Positions 9,102-18,899 of a DNA stretch of 64,000 nucleotides are shown here, piece after piece. Location of the stretch: assembly GCF_000023905.1 (NCBI RefSeq), contig NC_013192.1, positions 2,170,001-2,234,000 on the forward strand. Reading direction: 5' to 3'. This DNA comes from Leptotrichia buccalis C-1013-b (lineage in GTDB: Bacteria > Fusobacteriota > Fusobacteriia > Fusobacteriales > Leptotrichiaceae). A model generated the notes under the pieces. It was not told the DNA's origin. It was given only the letters and a program-made list of their open reading frames with translations, and did not search any database. Every line of letters starts with the position of its first letter. Within the stretch, counting starts at the first letter, position 1. The translations under genes were made by a program, and so were the position numbers.

Positions 9102-10676
9102 TTGAATATTACTTTATATAGAAAATATCGGCCACAAAATTTTGATGAAATTGCAGGGCAGGAATTTGTACTGCGGGCAATCAAAAACTCTTTACGGGAA
9201 AATAAACTTTCGCACGCATATTTATTTACAGGACCGCGTGGAGTTGGGAAAACCACTATTGCCAGATTAATTGCAAAGGGCGTGAATTGTCTGAACAGTG
9301 AAAATGTTACAGATAATCCTTGTGGCGAATGTGAAAACTGTCGTGAAATTTCTCAAGGGATTTCTATGGATATGATTGAGATAGATGCGGCTTCCAATCG
9401 TGGAATTGATGAAATTCGGGAATTAAAGGAAAAAATAAATTATCAGCCTGTAAAAGGAAGAAAAAAAATATACATAATTGATGAAGTCCATATGCTTACA
9501 AAAGAGGCTTTTAATGCACTTTTGAAAACTCTGGAGGAACCGCCTTCGCACGTTATTTTTATTCTTGCGACCACAGAAATTGATAAAATCCCTGATACCG
9601 TCATTTCACGATGTCAAAGATACGATTTTTTGCCAATTGATAAAAAAGATATAAAGAAATTGCTGAAAAATGTGGCGGAAAAGGAAAAAATCACGATTGA
9701 TGAGGCAAGTCTGGATTTGATTTACAGAAAATCAGAGGGAAGTGCGAGAGACAGTTTTTCTATTTTTGAGCAAGTTGTATCAAATTTTAATAATGAAGAA
9801 ATTGATATTACGAAGACTCAAAATGCTTTGGGAGTTGTACCTGATGTCATTTTGGAAGAATTTTTGAATTTAATAAAAGACGGGAATAAGGAAAAATTAG
9901 TTGATTTTATTGATAAAATTTGGGAAGAAGGGCTTATTATTGAAACTTTTTTAAAGGATTTTTCCTATTATCTGAAAGAGCAGTTTAAGAAAAAGACTGA
10001 TTTATCGGTAAATTTCCTGCTGGATACAATTAGTGCAATTTTTTTCACATTAAACGAATTTAAATATGAAGAAGATAAACGACTGCTTGGCTATGTCCTA
10101 ATTCACGAACTTTATAAAACTCAGCGAAAAAATTTAAGGCAAAACAACATTTCAGAAGAACCAGTTTCCTCAGTAAATTCGGCTTTTAGTAAATCTGATA
10201 TGAATGAAATGTCAACTATGATTTATGAAAAAGTTATGAATCAAATTTCAATAAATCCAAAAATTGAGAAAGCTGCTTTTAATTCAAAAGAAAATGCTGA
10301 AATTACAGAAAAAACTGAAAATGAAAAAATTGTCAAAAATTACGATATTTCAATTTTTTCTGAAAAATGGAGAAAAATTCTGAATGAAATAAAAAAGGAA
10401 AGTGTAATGCTGGCAGCACTTGCAGTTGAAAGCTATCCTGCGAAAATCGAAAACGGGATACTTTACATAAAATTTCCAAACGACCAGAAATTTCACAGTG
10501 AACAAATTCTACTGCCAGAGAAAAAGCCAAAAGTTGAAAAAATTATTAATACACTTTGTAATACCGATGTTACAATTCAAACTCTTCTTGAAGATGAAAG
10601 TTCACAAAATCAGGAAGATAAATTTTTACAAAAGGCTATAAATTTTTTTGATGGAGAAATTTTAGAAAGAAAATAA
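9102..10676 (+). CDS. dnaX: DNA polymerase III subunits gamma/tau
   Basis: A clamp-loader ATPase of about 524 residues starting ITLYRKYRPQNF. Visible are Walker A GPRGVGKTT, the zinc-binding cysteines (NCLNSE...CGECENC), Walker B-like DEVHML, NALLKTLEEPP and the SRC motif SRCQRYDF, then a longer C-terminal tau-like part. It loads the beta clamp together with HolB (22 kb). I place the start at TTG 9102, preceded by AGGGTGAG, because family proteins begin just before TLYRKYRP; GTG 9093 is the alternative. It leads the cluster dnaX-rplI-dnaB. Confidence 0.93.
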   Translation: MNITLYRKYRPQNFDEIAGQEFVLRAIKNSLRENKLSHAYLFTGPRGVGKTTIARLIAKGVNCLNSENVTDNPCGECENCREISQGISMDMIEIDAASNRGIDEIRELKEKINYQPVKGRKKIYIIDEVHMLTKEAFNALLKTLEEPPSHVIFILATTEIDKIPDTVISRCQRYDFLPIDKKDIKKLLKNVAEKEKITIDEASLDLIYRKSEGSARDSFSIFEQVVSNFNNEEIDITKTQNALGVVPDVILEEFLNLIKDGNKEKLVDFIDKIWEEGLIIETFLKDFSYYLKEQFKKKTDLSVNFLLDTISAIFFTLNEFKYEEDKRLLGYVLIHELYKTQRKNLRQNNISEEPVSSVNSAFSKSDMNEMSTMIYEKVMNQISINPKIEKAAFNSKENAEITEKTENEKIVKNYDISIFSEKWRKILNEIKKESVMLAALAVESYPAKIENGILYIKFPNDQKFHSEQILLPEKKPKVEKIINTLCNTDVTIQTLLEDESSQNQEDKFLQKAINFFDGEILERK

Positions 10677-10721
10677 CATTAAAATATCAAATAAACTTAA
10701 TGAAAGAAAGGAATGATAGAT

Positions 10722-11174
10722 ATGAAAATTAAAGTGATTTTGAAGGAAACTATAAAAGGTGTAGGGAAAAAAGATGAAATTGTAGAAGTGAAAGATGGAT
10801 ATGCAAATAACTTTTTATTGAACAAAAATAAAGCCATACTTGCAACTCCTGAAAATATTAACAAATTAAAGGCAAGAAATGAAAAAATTAAAAAAAATCA
10901 CGATAAAGATGTAAAAAATGCAAATGAATTAAAGGAACAGCTAGCTTCAAAAGAAATTGTGCTAAAAGTGAAAGCTGGAGAAAATAATAAAGTGTTTGGT
11001 TCAATTGGAGCAAAGGAAATTGTGGAAGCATTGAAAGAGCAGTTGAATATTACAATTGACAAGAAAAAAGTTTCCGCAAGTGCAAAATTGAAGGAAATTG
11101 GAGTGCATAATGTAGAACTAAAGCTTCATTCTGAAGTAAAAGCAGTATTAAAGGTTAGAGTGGAAGCTAAATAG
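10722..11174 (+). CDS. rplI: Ribosomal protein bL9
   Basis: A 150-residue bL9 starting MKIKVILKETIKGVGKKDE. The N-terminal RNA-binding domain has the signature VKDGYANNFLL; a connecting helix and the C-terminal domain follow. A nearby ATG at 10713 directly touches the AAAGGA sequence, so the ATG at 10722, nine bases after it, is the better start. It sits between dnaX and dnaB; rplI next to dnaB is a very common arrangement. Confidence 0.95.
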   Translation: MKIKVILKETIKGVGKKDEIVEVKDGYANNFLLNKNKAILATPENINKLKARNEKIKKNHDKDVKNANELKEQLASKEIVLKVKAGENNKVFGSIGAKEIVEALKEQLNITIDKKKVSASAKLKEIGVHNVELKLHSEVKAVLKVRVEAK

Positions 11175-11217
11175 TTTTCATAAACCTGAACTATAAAATG
11201 GAAAGAGAGAAATAAAA

Positions 11218-12657
11218 ATGGCATTGTATAATTCAGAAGATGAAGAAGACAGAGGCAGTCCCTTTAGCATAAAAGCGGAAGAAGCATTACTTGGGTCAAT
11301 TTTTATAAATCCCAATGTTATGGGAGATATTGTTGACGTTATAACGGCAGAAGATTTTTATAAAAACAATTATAAATTAATTTTTTCTGAAATGGTAAAA
11401 GCCTACAACAATGGCAAAATCATTGATGTCCTGTTAATAATTGAGTCCTTGAAAAAAAATGAAGTAATGGAGGAAGTTGGAGGCGAGGACATTATTTATG
11501 ATTTAACGGAAGTAGTGCCGACCGCAGCAAATGCAGTTAATTATGCTCAAATTATAAAAGAAAAGTCAATACAGCGACAATTAATCACCATTGGAGAAAA
11601 AATTGTAAAAATGGCTATGCGTGGTTATGAAAATATCGATGCCATGCTTGACAAGTCTGAAAGTATGATTTTTAAAATAGCAGAATCCAAACAGAAAAAA
11701 GATATTGTCCCTTTGGCAGATTTAGTTCAAGTTAAAATCTCACATCTGGATAGCTATACAGAAAATAAAGGAAAAATAACTGGAATTTCTTCCGGATTCA
11801 GCAGATTTGACAATATAACAAGCGGATTTCATGGTTCTGACTTATTAATTCTTGCGGCACGTCCAGCTATGGGGAAAACCGCTTTTGCCTTAAATCTGGC
11901 AACAAATGTGGCAAAGCAGGGAAAAAGCGTACTCGTTTACAGTCTGGAAATGGGAAATGAACAACTTTTTGACAGACTTATAGCAAGTGAGTCTAAAATA
12001 CGTTTAAAATCCCTAAAAGACAGCACACTGACATCTGAAGAACTAATAAGTATGGGAAACGGTCTTGGACGGCTTTCTGAACTTCCAATTTATATTTCAG
12101 ATTCATCAAGTGTAACTATGCTGGATATAAAAGCTACGGCAAGAAGATTAAAATCTGAAGGAAAACTGGATTTTATGCTAATTGATTACCTTCAGTTAAT
12201 AAGTCCTGCAGAAAATTCAAGAAAAAGCCGTGAACAGGAAATATCTGAAATTTCGCGTTCTTTAAAAATATTGGCAAAAGAGCTTAACATACCAATTGTA
12301 ACACTTTCGCAATTATCCCGTGGAGTAGAGCAGAGAGTGGATAAAAGACCAATTTTGTCAGATTTGCGGGAATCAGGAGCTATCGAGCAAGATGCAGATA
12401 TGGTAATGTTTTTATACCGTGAAAAATATTATAATAAGGACACTGCTACAGAAGTGGACAATGTAAATATTCCAAGTAAATATACACAAAATTTTGAAGA
12501 AACACAAAAAGAAGATAAGAGCGAGATGGAAAAAGTTGAATTAATTATAGGAAAACATAGAAGCGGACCGACTGGAACGATAGAATTGGGATTTAGACCA
12601 AGCTATCAGCAATTTGTAAATGTTGTGGATGACGAATTTGCGCCGTCGCCAGAATAA
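11218..12657 (+). CDS. dnaB: Replicative DNA helicase
   Basis: A 479-residue DnaB. The N-terminal primase-interacting domain (KAEEALLGSIFINP) is followed by the RecA-like helicase domain with Walker A RPAMGKTAFAL (about residue 220), Walker B-like FMLIDYLQL, and the DLRESGAIEQDADMV motif. It unwinds DNA ahead of the replication fork as a hexamer. An extra acidic insertion of about 25 residues lies before the final VELIIGKHRSGPTGT segment. There is no intein. It lies 43 bases after rplI. Confidence 0.96.
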   Translation: MALYNSEDEEDRGSPFSIKAEEALLGSIFINPNVMGDIVDVITAEDFYKNNYKLIFSEMVKAYNNGKIIDVLLIIESLKKNEVMEEVGGEDIIYDLTEVVPTAANAVNYAQIIKEKSIQRQLITIGEKIVKMAMRGYENIDAMLDKSESMIFKIAESKQKKDIVPLADLVQVKISHLDSYTENKGKITGISSGFSRFDNITSGFHGSDLLILAARPAMGKTAFALNLATNVAKQGKSVLVYSLEMGNEQLFDRLIASESKIRLKSLKDSTLTSEELISMGNGLGRLSELPIYISDSSSVTMLDIKATARRLKSEGKLDFMLIDYLQLISPAENSRKSREQEISEISRSLKILAKELNIPIVTLSQLSRGVEQRVDKRPILSDLRESGAIEQDADMVMFLYREKYYNKDTATEVDNVNIPSKYTQNFEETQKEDKSEMEKVELIIGKHRSGPTGTIELGFRPSYQQFVNVVDDEFAPSPE

Positions 12658-12680
12658 AATTAATACAAACAATAAAATAT

Positions 12681-12735
12681 TTTAAAACTGAACTCAAAAA
12701 TTAAGTTATTTACTCAAATTTTGAGTTTATTTAAA
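12681..12735 (+). terminator. Terminator-like hairpin after dnaB, partly matching a small inverted repeat
   Basis: AACTCAAAA (12691-12699) pairs with TTTTGAGTT (12719-12727), followed by TATTT. The left edge TTTAAAACTGAACTC also resembles the edges of the short palindromic repeats at 32851 and 41006. Confidence 0.55.
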
Positions 12736-12776
12736 CTTTACACAAAATAAAAATATTAAGGAGAGAAAATTCAAGA

Positions 12777-14045
12777 ATGGAAACAAAAAAAAGAGTAGAA
12801 TTATTGGCACCAGCTGGAAATATGGAAAAGTTAAAAACAGCTTTTCATTTTGGAGCTGATGCCTGTTTTGTTGGAGGAAGCGCCTTCAACTTGAGAGGAA
12901 TGTCTTCAAACTTTAAAAATAAAGAATTAAAGGAAGCCGTGGACTATGTTCACAGTTTGGGTAAAAAAATATATGTTACACTAAATATTTTTGCACATAA
13001 TACAGAAATTGAATATATGCCAAGATTTATAAAAAAACTGGATGAATTTGGTGTGGATGCGGTAATTGTGGCTGATCTAGGAGTTTTCCAGATGGTTAGG
13101 CAACATGCTCCGAATATGAAAATTCACGTAAGTACTCAGGCAAATAATACAAACTGGATGAGTGTAAAAACTTGGAAGGATATGGGAGCAAAAAGAGTTA
13201 TTTTAGCTAGAGAAATGTCGTTAAAAGAAATAAAAACTATCCGTGAAAAAGTACCTGATGTGGAAATAGAAGTGTTTATTCATGGAGCAATGTGTATGGC
13301 GTATTCTGGAAGATGTCTATTAAGTAATTACTTTACAAATCGTGATGCAAATCGTGGAATTTGCGCTCAAGATTGCCGTTGGAACTATAAAGTGATTGCA
13401 GAGGGGCATGAGGAAACTGGGGCTCACGATATTGTAGAAAATGAAGAAGGAACATATATGTTTAATGCTAAAGACTTATGTTCTATCGAATTTATTGACA
13501 AAGTACTTGAAACTGGTGTGGATTCATTAAAAATTGAAGGAAGAATGAAAAGTATTTACTATAACTCAACTGTTGTGAAGCAGTATAAAAGAGCATTGGA
13601 TAATTATTATTCTGGAAATTACGAATATAATCCAGATTGGCTAAAAGAGCTTAAAACTATTAGTCATAGACAATATTCAAACGGATTTTATTTAGGTCCT
13701 ACTTCTGAGAAGGATCAGAATTATGAAACAGGTCTTTCTTACAGCCAAACTTACAGACTTGTTGCAAATGTACTTGAAAAAGTTGACACAAATAAATACA
13801 AAATTCAAATAAGAAATAAAGTTTACGCAACAGAAACTTTGGAACTGGTACGTCCAATTGGAGATGCTATTAAATTTAAAGTAGAAAACTTTTTAAATAC
13901 AAAAAATGACGAATTTCAGGAATACGTAAACCCAAATACAATCGCTATTATCGAGACGGATGTGGAAATGGGACCAATGGATTTAATCAGAATAAAATTA
14001 CCTGAAGGACAGTCTGACAGCGATATGGATACTTCAGAATTTTAA
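12777..14045 (+). CDS. Peptidase U32 family protein, TrhP-like tRNA hydroxylation protein
   Basis: A 422-residue U32-family protein. It begins VELLAPAGNMEKLKTAFHFGADACFVGG and contains the family signature EVFIHGAMCMAYSGRCLLSNYF followed by the cysteine-bearing NRGICAQDCRW. Despite the peptidase name, members of this subfamily (E. coli YegQ/TrhP, B. subtilis YrrN/YrrO) act in prephenate-dependent 5-hydroxylation of wobble uridine in tRNA, using an iron-sulphur cluster. The cysteines needed for a cluster are present. It stands alone, with AAGGAGAG 12 bases before ATG. Confidence 0.8.
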   Translation: METKKRVELLAPAGNMEKLKTAFHFGADACFVGGSAFNLRGMSSNFKNKELKEAVDYVHSLGKKIYVTLNIFAHNTEIEYMPRFIKKLDEFGVDAVIVADLGVFQMVRQHAPNMKIHVSTQANNTNWMSVKTWKDMGAKRVILAREMSLKEIKTIREKVPDVEIEVFIHGAMCMAYSGRCLLSNYFTNRDANRGICAQDCRWNYKVIAEGHEETGAHDIVENEEGTYMFNAKDLCSIEFIDKVLETGVDSLKIEGRMKSIYYNSTVVKQYKRALDNYYSGNYEYNPDWLKELKTISHRQYSNGFYLGPTSEKDQNYETGLSYSQTYRLVANVLEKVDTNKYKIQIRNKVYATETLELVRPIGDAIKFKVENFLNTKNDEFQEYVNPNTIAIIETDVEMGPMDLIRIKLPEGQSDSDMDTSEF

Positions 14046-14285
14046 TAAATATAAACTTAATTTTAATTATGATTTTAACAAAAAAAAAGTAAAATATTTA
14101 AAAATCTGGAATTTTTAATATTAAATAAACCTCTTGTTTATTAAAAATTATAAGAAAAAAAAGATAAAATACTATACAAATTTTGAAAAATGAGTTATAA
14201 TTATCTATGAGAATAAAATAACTTTTATTCTGTTATAAATTAAAAATTTTGATAAAATGAAAAATCAATGGAATTGGAGATAATT

Positions 14286-14966
14286 ATGAGAGAAAAAATA
14301 TTAGTAATTGAAGATGATCCTAAAATTTCGAGATTACTTGAAATCGAATTAAAATTTGAAGGGTTTGATGTATTTTTTGCATATGATGGTAAAGAAGGAT
14401 TGAATATGGCTAAATATGGCTCATATGATATTATTCTTCTAGATGTAATGCTTCCTAAAATGAGCGGAATGGAAGTTTGTAAAAGAATAAGGGAAACTTC
14501 ACAAGTACCTATTATTATGCTTACTGCGAAAGATGAAATTAGTGATAAAGTAGTTGGATTTGATTATGGAGCTGACGACTATATGACAAAACCGTTCTCA
14601 AATGAAGAATTACTTGCCAGAATAAAAGCTCTTCTTAGAAGAACTAAAAAATCTGTTGTTCATAAAGGGATTTTTGAATTTGAAGATTTGACAATCAATT
14701 ATTCAACTTATGAAGTATTCAGAGATTATGGAAAAAATTTGATTCAGTTATCAAAAAGAGAATTTGAACTTCTTGATTTCCTAGTTTTAAATAAAGGAAT
14801 TGTTTTATCAAGAGATAAAATTTTAGAAGAAGTTTGGGGATTTGACTATATCGGAAATGATAATATTCTTGATTTGTATATTAAATATTTAAGAGATAAA
14901 ATTGACAGACCTTATGAAAGAAAATTTATTCAGACTGTAAGAGGAATTGGATTTATCTTTAAATAA
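14286..14966 (+). CDS. OmpR-family response regulator
   Basis: About 226 residues: a receiver domain (ILVIEDDPK with the acidic pocket, phospho-acceptor Asp in IILLDVMLP, Lys in DYMTKPF) and a C-terminal winged-helix DNA-binding domain (LSKREFELLDFL, YIKYLRDKI, FIQTVRGIGFIF). The start at 14286 is favoured because GGAGA lies just before it, whereas the ATG at 14268 has no ribosome binding site. The kinase follows after 10 bases, so they form one operon that runs into glmM. The signal sensed is unknown. Confidence 0.9.
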   Translation: MREKILVIEDDPKISRLLEIELKFEGFDVFFAYDGKEGLNMAKYGSYDIILLDVMLPKMSGMEVCKRIRETSQVPIIMLTAKDEISDKVVGFDYGADDYMTKPFSNEELLARIKALLRRTKKSVVHKGIFEFEDLTINYSTYEVFRDYGKNLIQLSKREFELLDFLVLNKGIVLSRDKILEEVWGFDYIGNDNILDLYIKYLRDKIDRPYERKFIQTVRGIGFIFK

Positions 14967-14976
14967 GGAGTAAAAA

Positions 14977-16578
14977 ATGAAAAATTTAAAATTAGAAGAT
15001 CGTATTTCAGCAAATTACGCTCTTCTATTTTTGGTATTAATATTAGTTTCTAATATTATTTTAGTTTATTCATTGAAAAGGCAGTCTAATAAAATGCTTG
15101 AAAAGTCTGCTGATGATAAGATTGAAGAAATAAACAGTTTTTTAGATAAAGTTGGAATTTTTTCAGACAAAACAAATGTCCTGACACTTGATTTTAATCC
15201 TGAAATTGTGGAAGGGAAAAAGATTATTCACGTAAAACCGTTTAATCCTGGTGAAGATAATTATTTGTATGTTTTAGAAATTGAACAAAAAAATGATTCG
15301 ATAATTCCTATTAATACAGTTGGAGATACTGATACAGAGGAAGCGACGATAACAAATGAAAAAATGGTAGAATTGCTAAAAAATTCTAATTTAAAAAATA
15401 ATTCTTCTGACGGAAAAATAATAAATATTGAAAAAAATAAATATTTTGTTTTTGAAGTAAGCCGTCAAATAAAAAATTATAAATTTAACATTTACACTTT
15501 AAAAAATGTAACTCAGGAAAATAAAATTTATAAAAGGCTAGAATATCTTGTTATTTTATTTACAATAATCGGAGTTGTCATAACAGTTATTGTATCAAAA
15601 TTATTAAGCAGAAGAATTTTAAGACCAATTAATAACGTTATAAAAACGGCAAAAAGTATTTCAACTGATGATTTGAGTAAAAGAATAGAAATTCCAAAAG
15701 GAGAAGATGAATTACAAAATTTAATCCTTATTATAAATGAAATGCTGGATAGGCTTGAAACTTCATTTGAAAATCAAACAAAATTTGTATCAGATGCTTC
15801 CCACGAATTACGTACACCACTTGCGATAATAAAAGGGTATGCTGAAATCATACGAAAACGTGGAACCACAGATATTGACATCTTTGTAGAATCAATTGAT
15901 TCAATTATAAGTGAAACCGACAATATGCGTAATTTAATTCAAAAACTTTTATTTTTAGCTAAAGGTGAAATTACCAAAATTAATACAAAATTTGTAGATA
16001 TTGATGCAAATGAAATGGTTCATCAAATTCATTCTGATACTGTAGTTTCTATAAAAACTCATAGTTTCCATCTGGAAATGGGAAAAGATTATAAAATCAA
16101 AGGTGATGAAACATTACTGCAACAAGCAATCAGAGCTTTGATTGAAAATGCTGTAAAATATTCTGAACCGCATACAAATGTTTATATAAAATCCTTTATT
16201 AAGAACGGATTTGGAAGAATCTCAATTCGAGATGAAGGTGTTGGAATTTCTGATGAAGATGCAAAAAGAATTTTTGACAGATTCTATAGAGTTGATTTGT
16301 CCAGAACAAAAGCTACTGGCGGAACTGGACTTGGACTTGCAATAGTAAAAAGAATTGTGGAAATTCATAATGGAAAAATTGAGATAGATTCTAAAATGAA
16401 TGAAGGAACAGAAATTTCAATTGTATTGCCGATTGAGAAGATTATCATAAATAAAGATGAAGAAAGTTTAAAAAATGTGAAAAAGGAAAAATCTGAAAGA
16501 AAAAGTGCAGTATTTAGTTTTTTAAAAAAGGAAAGAGAAAATAAAAAAAGAAAAATAGGAAGGAAAAATAATGGCTAG
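14977..16578 (+). CDS. Membrane sensor histidine kinase
   Basis: A 533-residue kinase. A first membrane helix (about residues 14-32), an extracytoplasmic sensor region of about 150 residues and a second helix (YLVILFTIIGVVITVIV) lead into HAMP (RRILRPINNVI), HisKA with the phospho-His in SDASHELRTPLAI, and HATPase_c (ENAVKYSEP, DEGVGISDED, GGTGLGLAIVKRI). The last 40 residues are a very lysine-rich tail. The final codons overlap glmM by 8 bases, implying translational coupling. The partner is the regulator directly upstream. Confidence 0.92.
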   Translation: MKNLKLEDRISANYALLFLVLILVSNIILVYSLKRQSNKMLEKSADDKIEEINSFLDKVGIFSDKTNVLTLDFNPEIVEGKKIIHVKPFNPGEDNYLYVLEIEQKNDSIIPINTVGDTDTEEATITNEKMVELLKNSNLKNNSSDGKIINIEKNKYFVFEVSRQIKNYKFNIYTLKNVTQENKIYKRLEYLVILFTIIGVVITVIVSKLLSRRILRPINNVIKTAKSISTDDLSKRIEIPKGEDELQNLILIINEMLDRLETSFENQTKFVSDASHELRTPLAIIKGYAEIIRKRGTTDIDIFVESIDSIISETDNMRNLIQKLLFLAKGEITKINTKFVDIDANEMVHQIHSDTVVSIKTHSFHLEMGKDYKIKGDETLLQQAIRALIENAVKYSEPHTNVYIKSFIKNGFGRISIRDEGVGISDEDAKRIFDRFYRVDLSRTKATGGTGLGLAIVKRIVEIHNGKIEIDSKMNEGTEISIVLPIEKIIINKDEESLKNVKKEKSERKSAVFSFLKKERENKKRKIGRKNNG

Positions 16579-17932
16579 AAAATATTTTGGAACTGATGGA
16601 ATGAGAGGGGAAGCAAACAAGGACTTAACAATTGACCTAGTTACAAACCTTGGACTTGCATTGGGATATTACTTAAAAAAACGGAGAAAAAAAGCTGGAA
16701 AACCTAAAGTAATTTTAGGAACTGATACGAGAATTTCAGGTTATATGATTCGTTCAGCTCTTACTGCTGGACTAAATTCTATGGGAGTAAATATTGATTT
16801 TGTGGGAGTGCTGCCTACTCCAGGAGTTTGCTATCTGACTAGAAAATTAAAGGCTGACGCAGGAATTATGATTTCGGCTTCACATAATCCTGTAAAAGAC
16901 AATGGAATAAAAATATTTAGTCAAAATGGTTACAAACTGCCTGATTCAGTTGAAGAGGAACTGGAACAATTAATGGAGAAAAAGGATGAACTTTTAAAAC
17001 ATCAAGTGCCAGGAGATGATTTGGGAAGATTTAAATATGTGGAAGATGATATGAGAATTTATTTAGACTATCTAACTTCTACTGTGAAAACTAATTTTTC
17101 AAAATTACGAATTGTAATTGATACAGCAAATGGTGCAGCTTATAGAGTTGCTTCAAAAGTATTTCAGTCTTTAGGAGCAGATGTTATTGTAATTAATAAT
17201 ATTCCAAATGGGAAAAATATTAACGTAAATTGCGGATCTACACATCCAGAACTTCTTCAGGAAGTTGTCAAAGTTTATAAAGCTGATTTAGGACTTGCCT
17301 ATGATGGTGATGCTGACAGATTAATTGCTGTTGATAATACAGGTGCAATTATAAATGGAGATTTGATTATTGCGATTATTGCAGAATATATGAAAAAAAG
17401 AGGTCTTTTAAACGATAATAAAGTCGTTACTACTGTTCTTAGCAATATGGGATTTGAGAAGTATCTGGATGAAAAAGGAATTGGATTAATTCGTGCAAAT
17501 GTTGGAGATAGATACGTTCTTGAGAAAATGAAAGAATACGGTTTAAACATTGGTGGAGAACAGTCTGGACATATTTTAATGCTTGACTACAATACGACTG
17601 GAGATGGAGTTTTATCGTCAATTCAGTTAGTGGCGGCAGTTTTAGAAAGTGGAAAGACATTACGTGAACTTGTAAAAGGAATTGAACTTTGGCCTCAAGA
17701 TTCTAAAAATATCTTTGTTGCAAAAGAGAAAAAAGCAACTTGGGAAACAAATAAAGACTTAATTGACTTTATTAAGGCAAAAGAAAAAGAAATTGCTGGA
17801 AAAGGTAGAATTTTAGTAAGAGCTTCGGGAACAGAATCACTTATAAGAGTAATGGTTGAGGCTGAAAGTCAGGAAATTGTAGATAAATATGTGGCAGAAT
17901 TAAGTAAGAAAGTAGAAGAAACACTTTGTTAA
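16571..17932 (+). CDS. glmM: Phosphoglucosamine mutase
   Basis: A 453-residue GlmM. It starts RKYFGTDGMRGEAN, has the phosphoserine loop MISASHNPVKDNGIK, the metal loop AYDGDADRLIAVD, the sugar-binding GGEQSGH and the C-terminal phosphate-binding RASGTESLIRVMVE. It converts glucosamine-6-phosphate, the product of GlmS, to glucosamine-1-phosphate for UDP-GlcNAc. It overlaps the histidine kinase by 8 bases, so its expression is tied to the two-component operon, and ends at a strong terminator. Confidence 0.96.
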   Translation: MARKYFGTDGMRGEANKDLTIDLVTNLGLALGYYLKKRRKKAGKPKVILGTDTRISGYMIRSALTAGLNSMGVNIDFVGVLPTPGVCYLTRKLKADAGIMISASHNPVKDNGIKIFSQNGYKLPDSVEEELEQLMEKKDELLKHQVPGDDLGRFKYVEDDMRIYLDYLTSTVKTNFSKLRIVIDTANGAAYRVASKVFQSLGADVIVINNIPNGKNINVNCGSTHPELLQEVVKVYKADLGLAYDGDADRLIAVDNTGAIINGDLIIAIIAEYMKKRGLLNDNKVVTTVLSNMGFEKYLDEKGIGLIRANVGDRYVLEKMKEYGLNIGGEQSGHILMLDYNTTGDGVLSSIQLVAAVLESGKTLRELVKGIELWPQDSKNIFVAKEKKATWETNKDLIDFIKAKEKEIAGKGRILVRASGTESLIRVMVEAESQEIVDKYVAELSKKVEETLC

Positions 17933-17943
17933 TTTAAAAAAAG

Positions 17944-17974
17944 AAAATCATAGTTAAATAGGCTATGATTTTTT
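17944..17974 (+). terminator. Terminator after glmM
   Basis: AAAATCATAG (17944-17953) pairs perfectly with CTATGATTTT (17963-17972) and runs into T residues. The A-run on the other side lets it also serve the convergent gene ending at 17982. Confidence 0.85.
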
Positions 17975-17981
17975 CTTTAAA

Positions 17982-18725
17982 TTAATTTTTTTTCCTTAAA
18001 TTTACTTCATTTACAAATTTTTCAAACAGCTTTTGTGCAGTTTCGTCATTAATTGCCATCATTTCTGGATGCCATTGAACTCCAACGATAAAAATTTCAT
18101 CAGAAATATTTTCAATTGCTTCGATTACCCCATCTGCACTTTTCGCCGTTACAACAAATCCTTGTGCCAGCTTATTTATTGTCTGATGATGATAACTGTT
18201 TATAAATCCAATTCCTTCAGGATAGATATCGCTTAAAAAACAGTTGCTTGCTACAGTAATGGAGTGAGTTGGAGTGTGGGCTCTGGCTTTCTGGAAATGC
18301 TTTATTGTAACGTTTTCATTGTAGGAAAGGTCCTGATGAAGCGAACCGCCACATTCAACATTAGCTATTTGCATTCCACGACAAATTCCAAAAATTGGTT
18401 TTTTATAAGTTATTGCATAACGGATGAGAAGTGAGTCGAATTTATCACGTTCAGGAAATATTTCGCCAAGTTTCTCTTTTGGCTCTTCCCCATAAAGAAG
18501 CGGAAAAACATCATTTCCTCCAGTCAAAATTATTCCATCCACATTTTTTACAAATTCCTCAATAATATCTTCATGCTCATTCAAAGGAAGAAGATGCGGC
18601 ACACCGCCAGCATTTATTACAGCATTGATATAGGAAACATCAACGTAGGCTCGTTTATATCCAGCAAAAAGCCCTTTTTCCAACCCAAGTATATTACTCG
18701 AAATTCCAATAACAGGTTTTTTCAT
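17982..18725 (-). CDS. Gamma-glutamyl-GABA hydrolase-like class I glutamine amidotransferase
   Basis: A 247-residue peptidase C26 family protein. It begins PVIGISSN, has the nucleophile Cys in FGICRGMQIANV, the oxyanion segment LTGGNDVFP and the catalytic His in GVQWHPEMM. The family includes PuuD, which releases GABA from gamma-glutamyl-GABA, but the substrate here cannot be told. No putrescine pathway genes are adjacent. Start: GGAGGATAATATG. Confidence 0.85.
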   Translation of the reverse strand: MKKPVIGISSNILGLEKGLFAGYKRAYVDVSYINAVINAGGVPHLLPLNEHEDIIEEFVKNVDGIILTGGNDVFPLLYGEEPKEKLGEIFPERDKFDSLLIRYAITYKKPIFGICRGMQIANVECGGSLHQDLSYNENVTIKHFQKARAHTPTHSITVASNCFLSDIYPEGIGFINSYHHQTINKLAQGFVVTAKSADGVIEAIENISDEIFIVGVQWHPEMMAINDETAQKLFEKFVNEVNLRKKN

Positions 18726-18830
18726 ATTATCCTCCCAATTATAAATATTTATATAATTTAATCATATATTTTTTTATTAGTCAAATATTTATATTCTTAT
18801 TGACAAAGTAAAATATTTTTATTTCCCTTA

Positions 18831-18860
18831 TTGGACTTTTTCCCTTATTTCCTGTATAAT
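18831..18860 (+). promoter_or_regulatory. Promoter of the threonine-aldolase-like gene
   Basis: TTGGAC (18831-18836), an 18-base spacer and TATAAT (18855-18860) precede the ATG at 18900. This shows that an open frame extending back to TTG 18831 is not the real start. Confidence 0.65.
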
Positions 18861-18899
18861 ACCAATATAAAGCATCAGTTTTACAGAAAGGAAAAATTT

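Noticed and set aside
14103-14150. Hairpin TTAAATAAAC/GTTTATTAA before the response regulator
   Set aside because: The stem is almost only A-T and is not followed by a T run, so it is no better than expected in such A/T-rich DNA.
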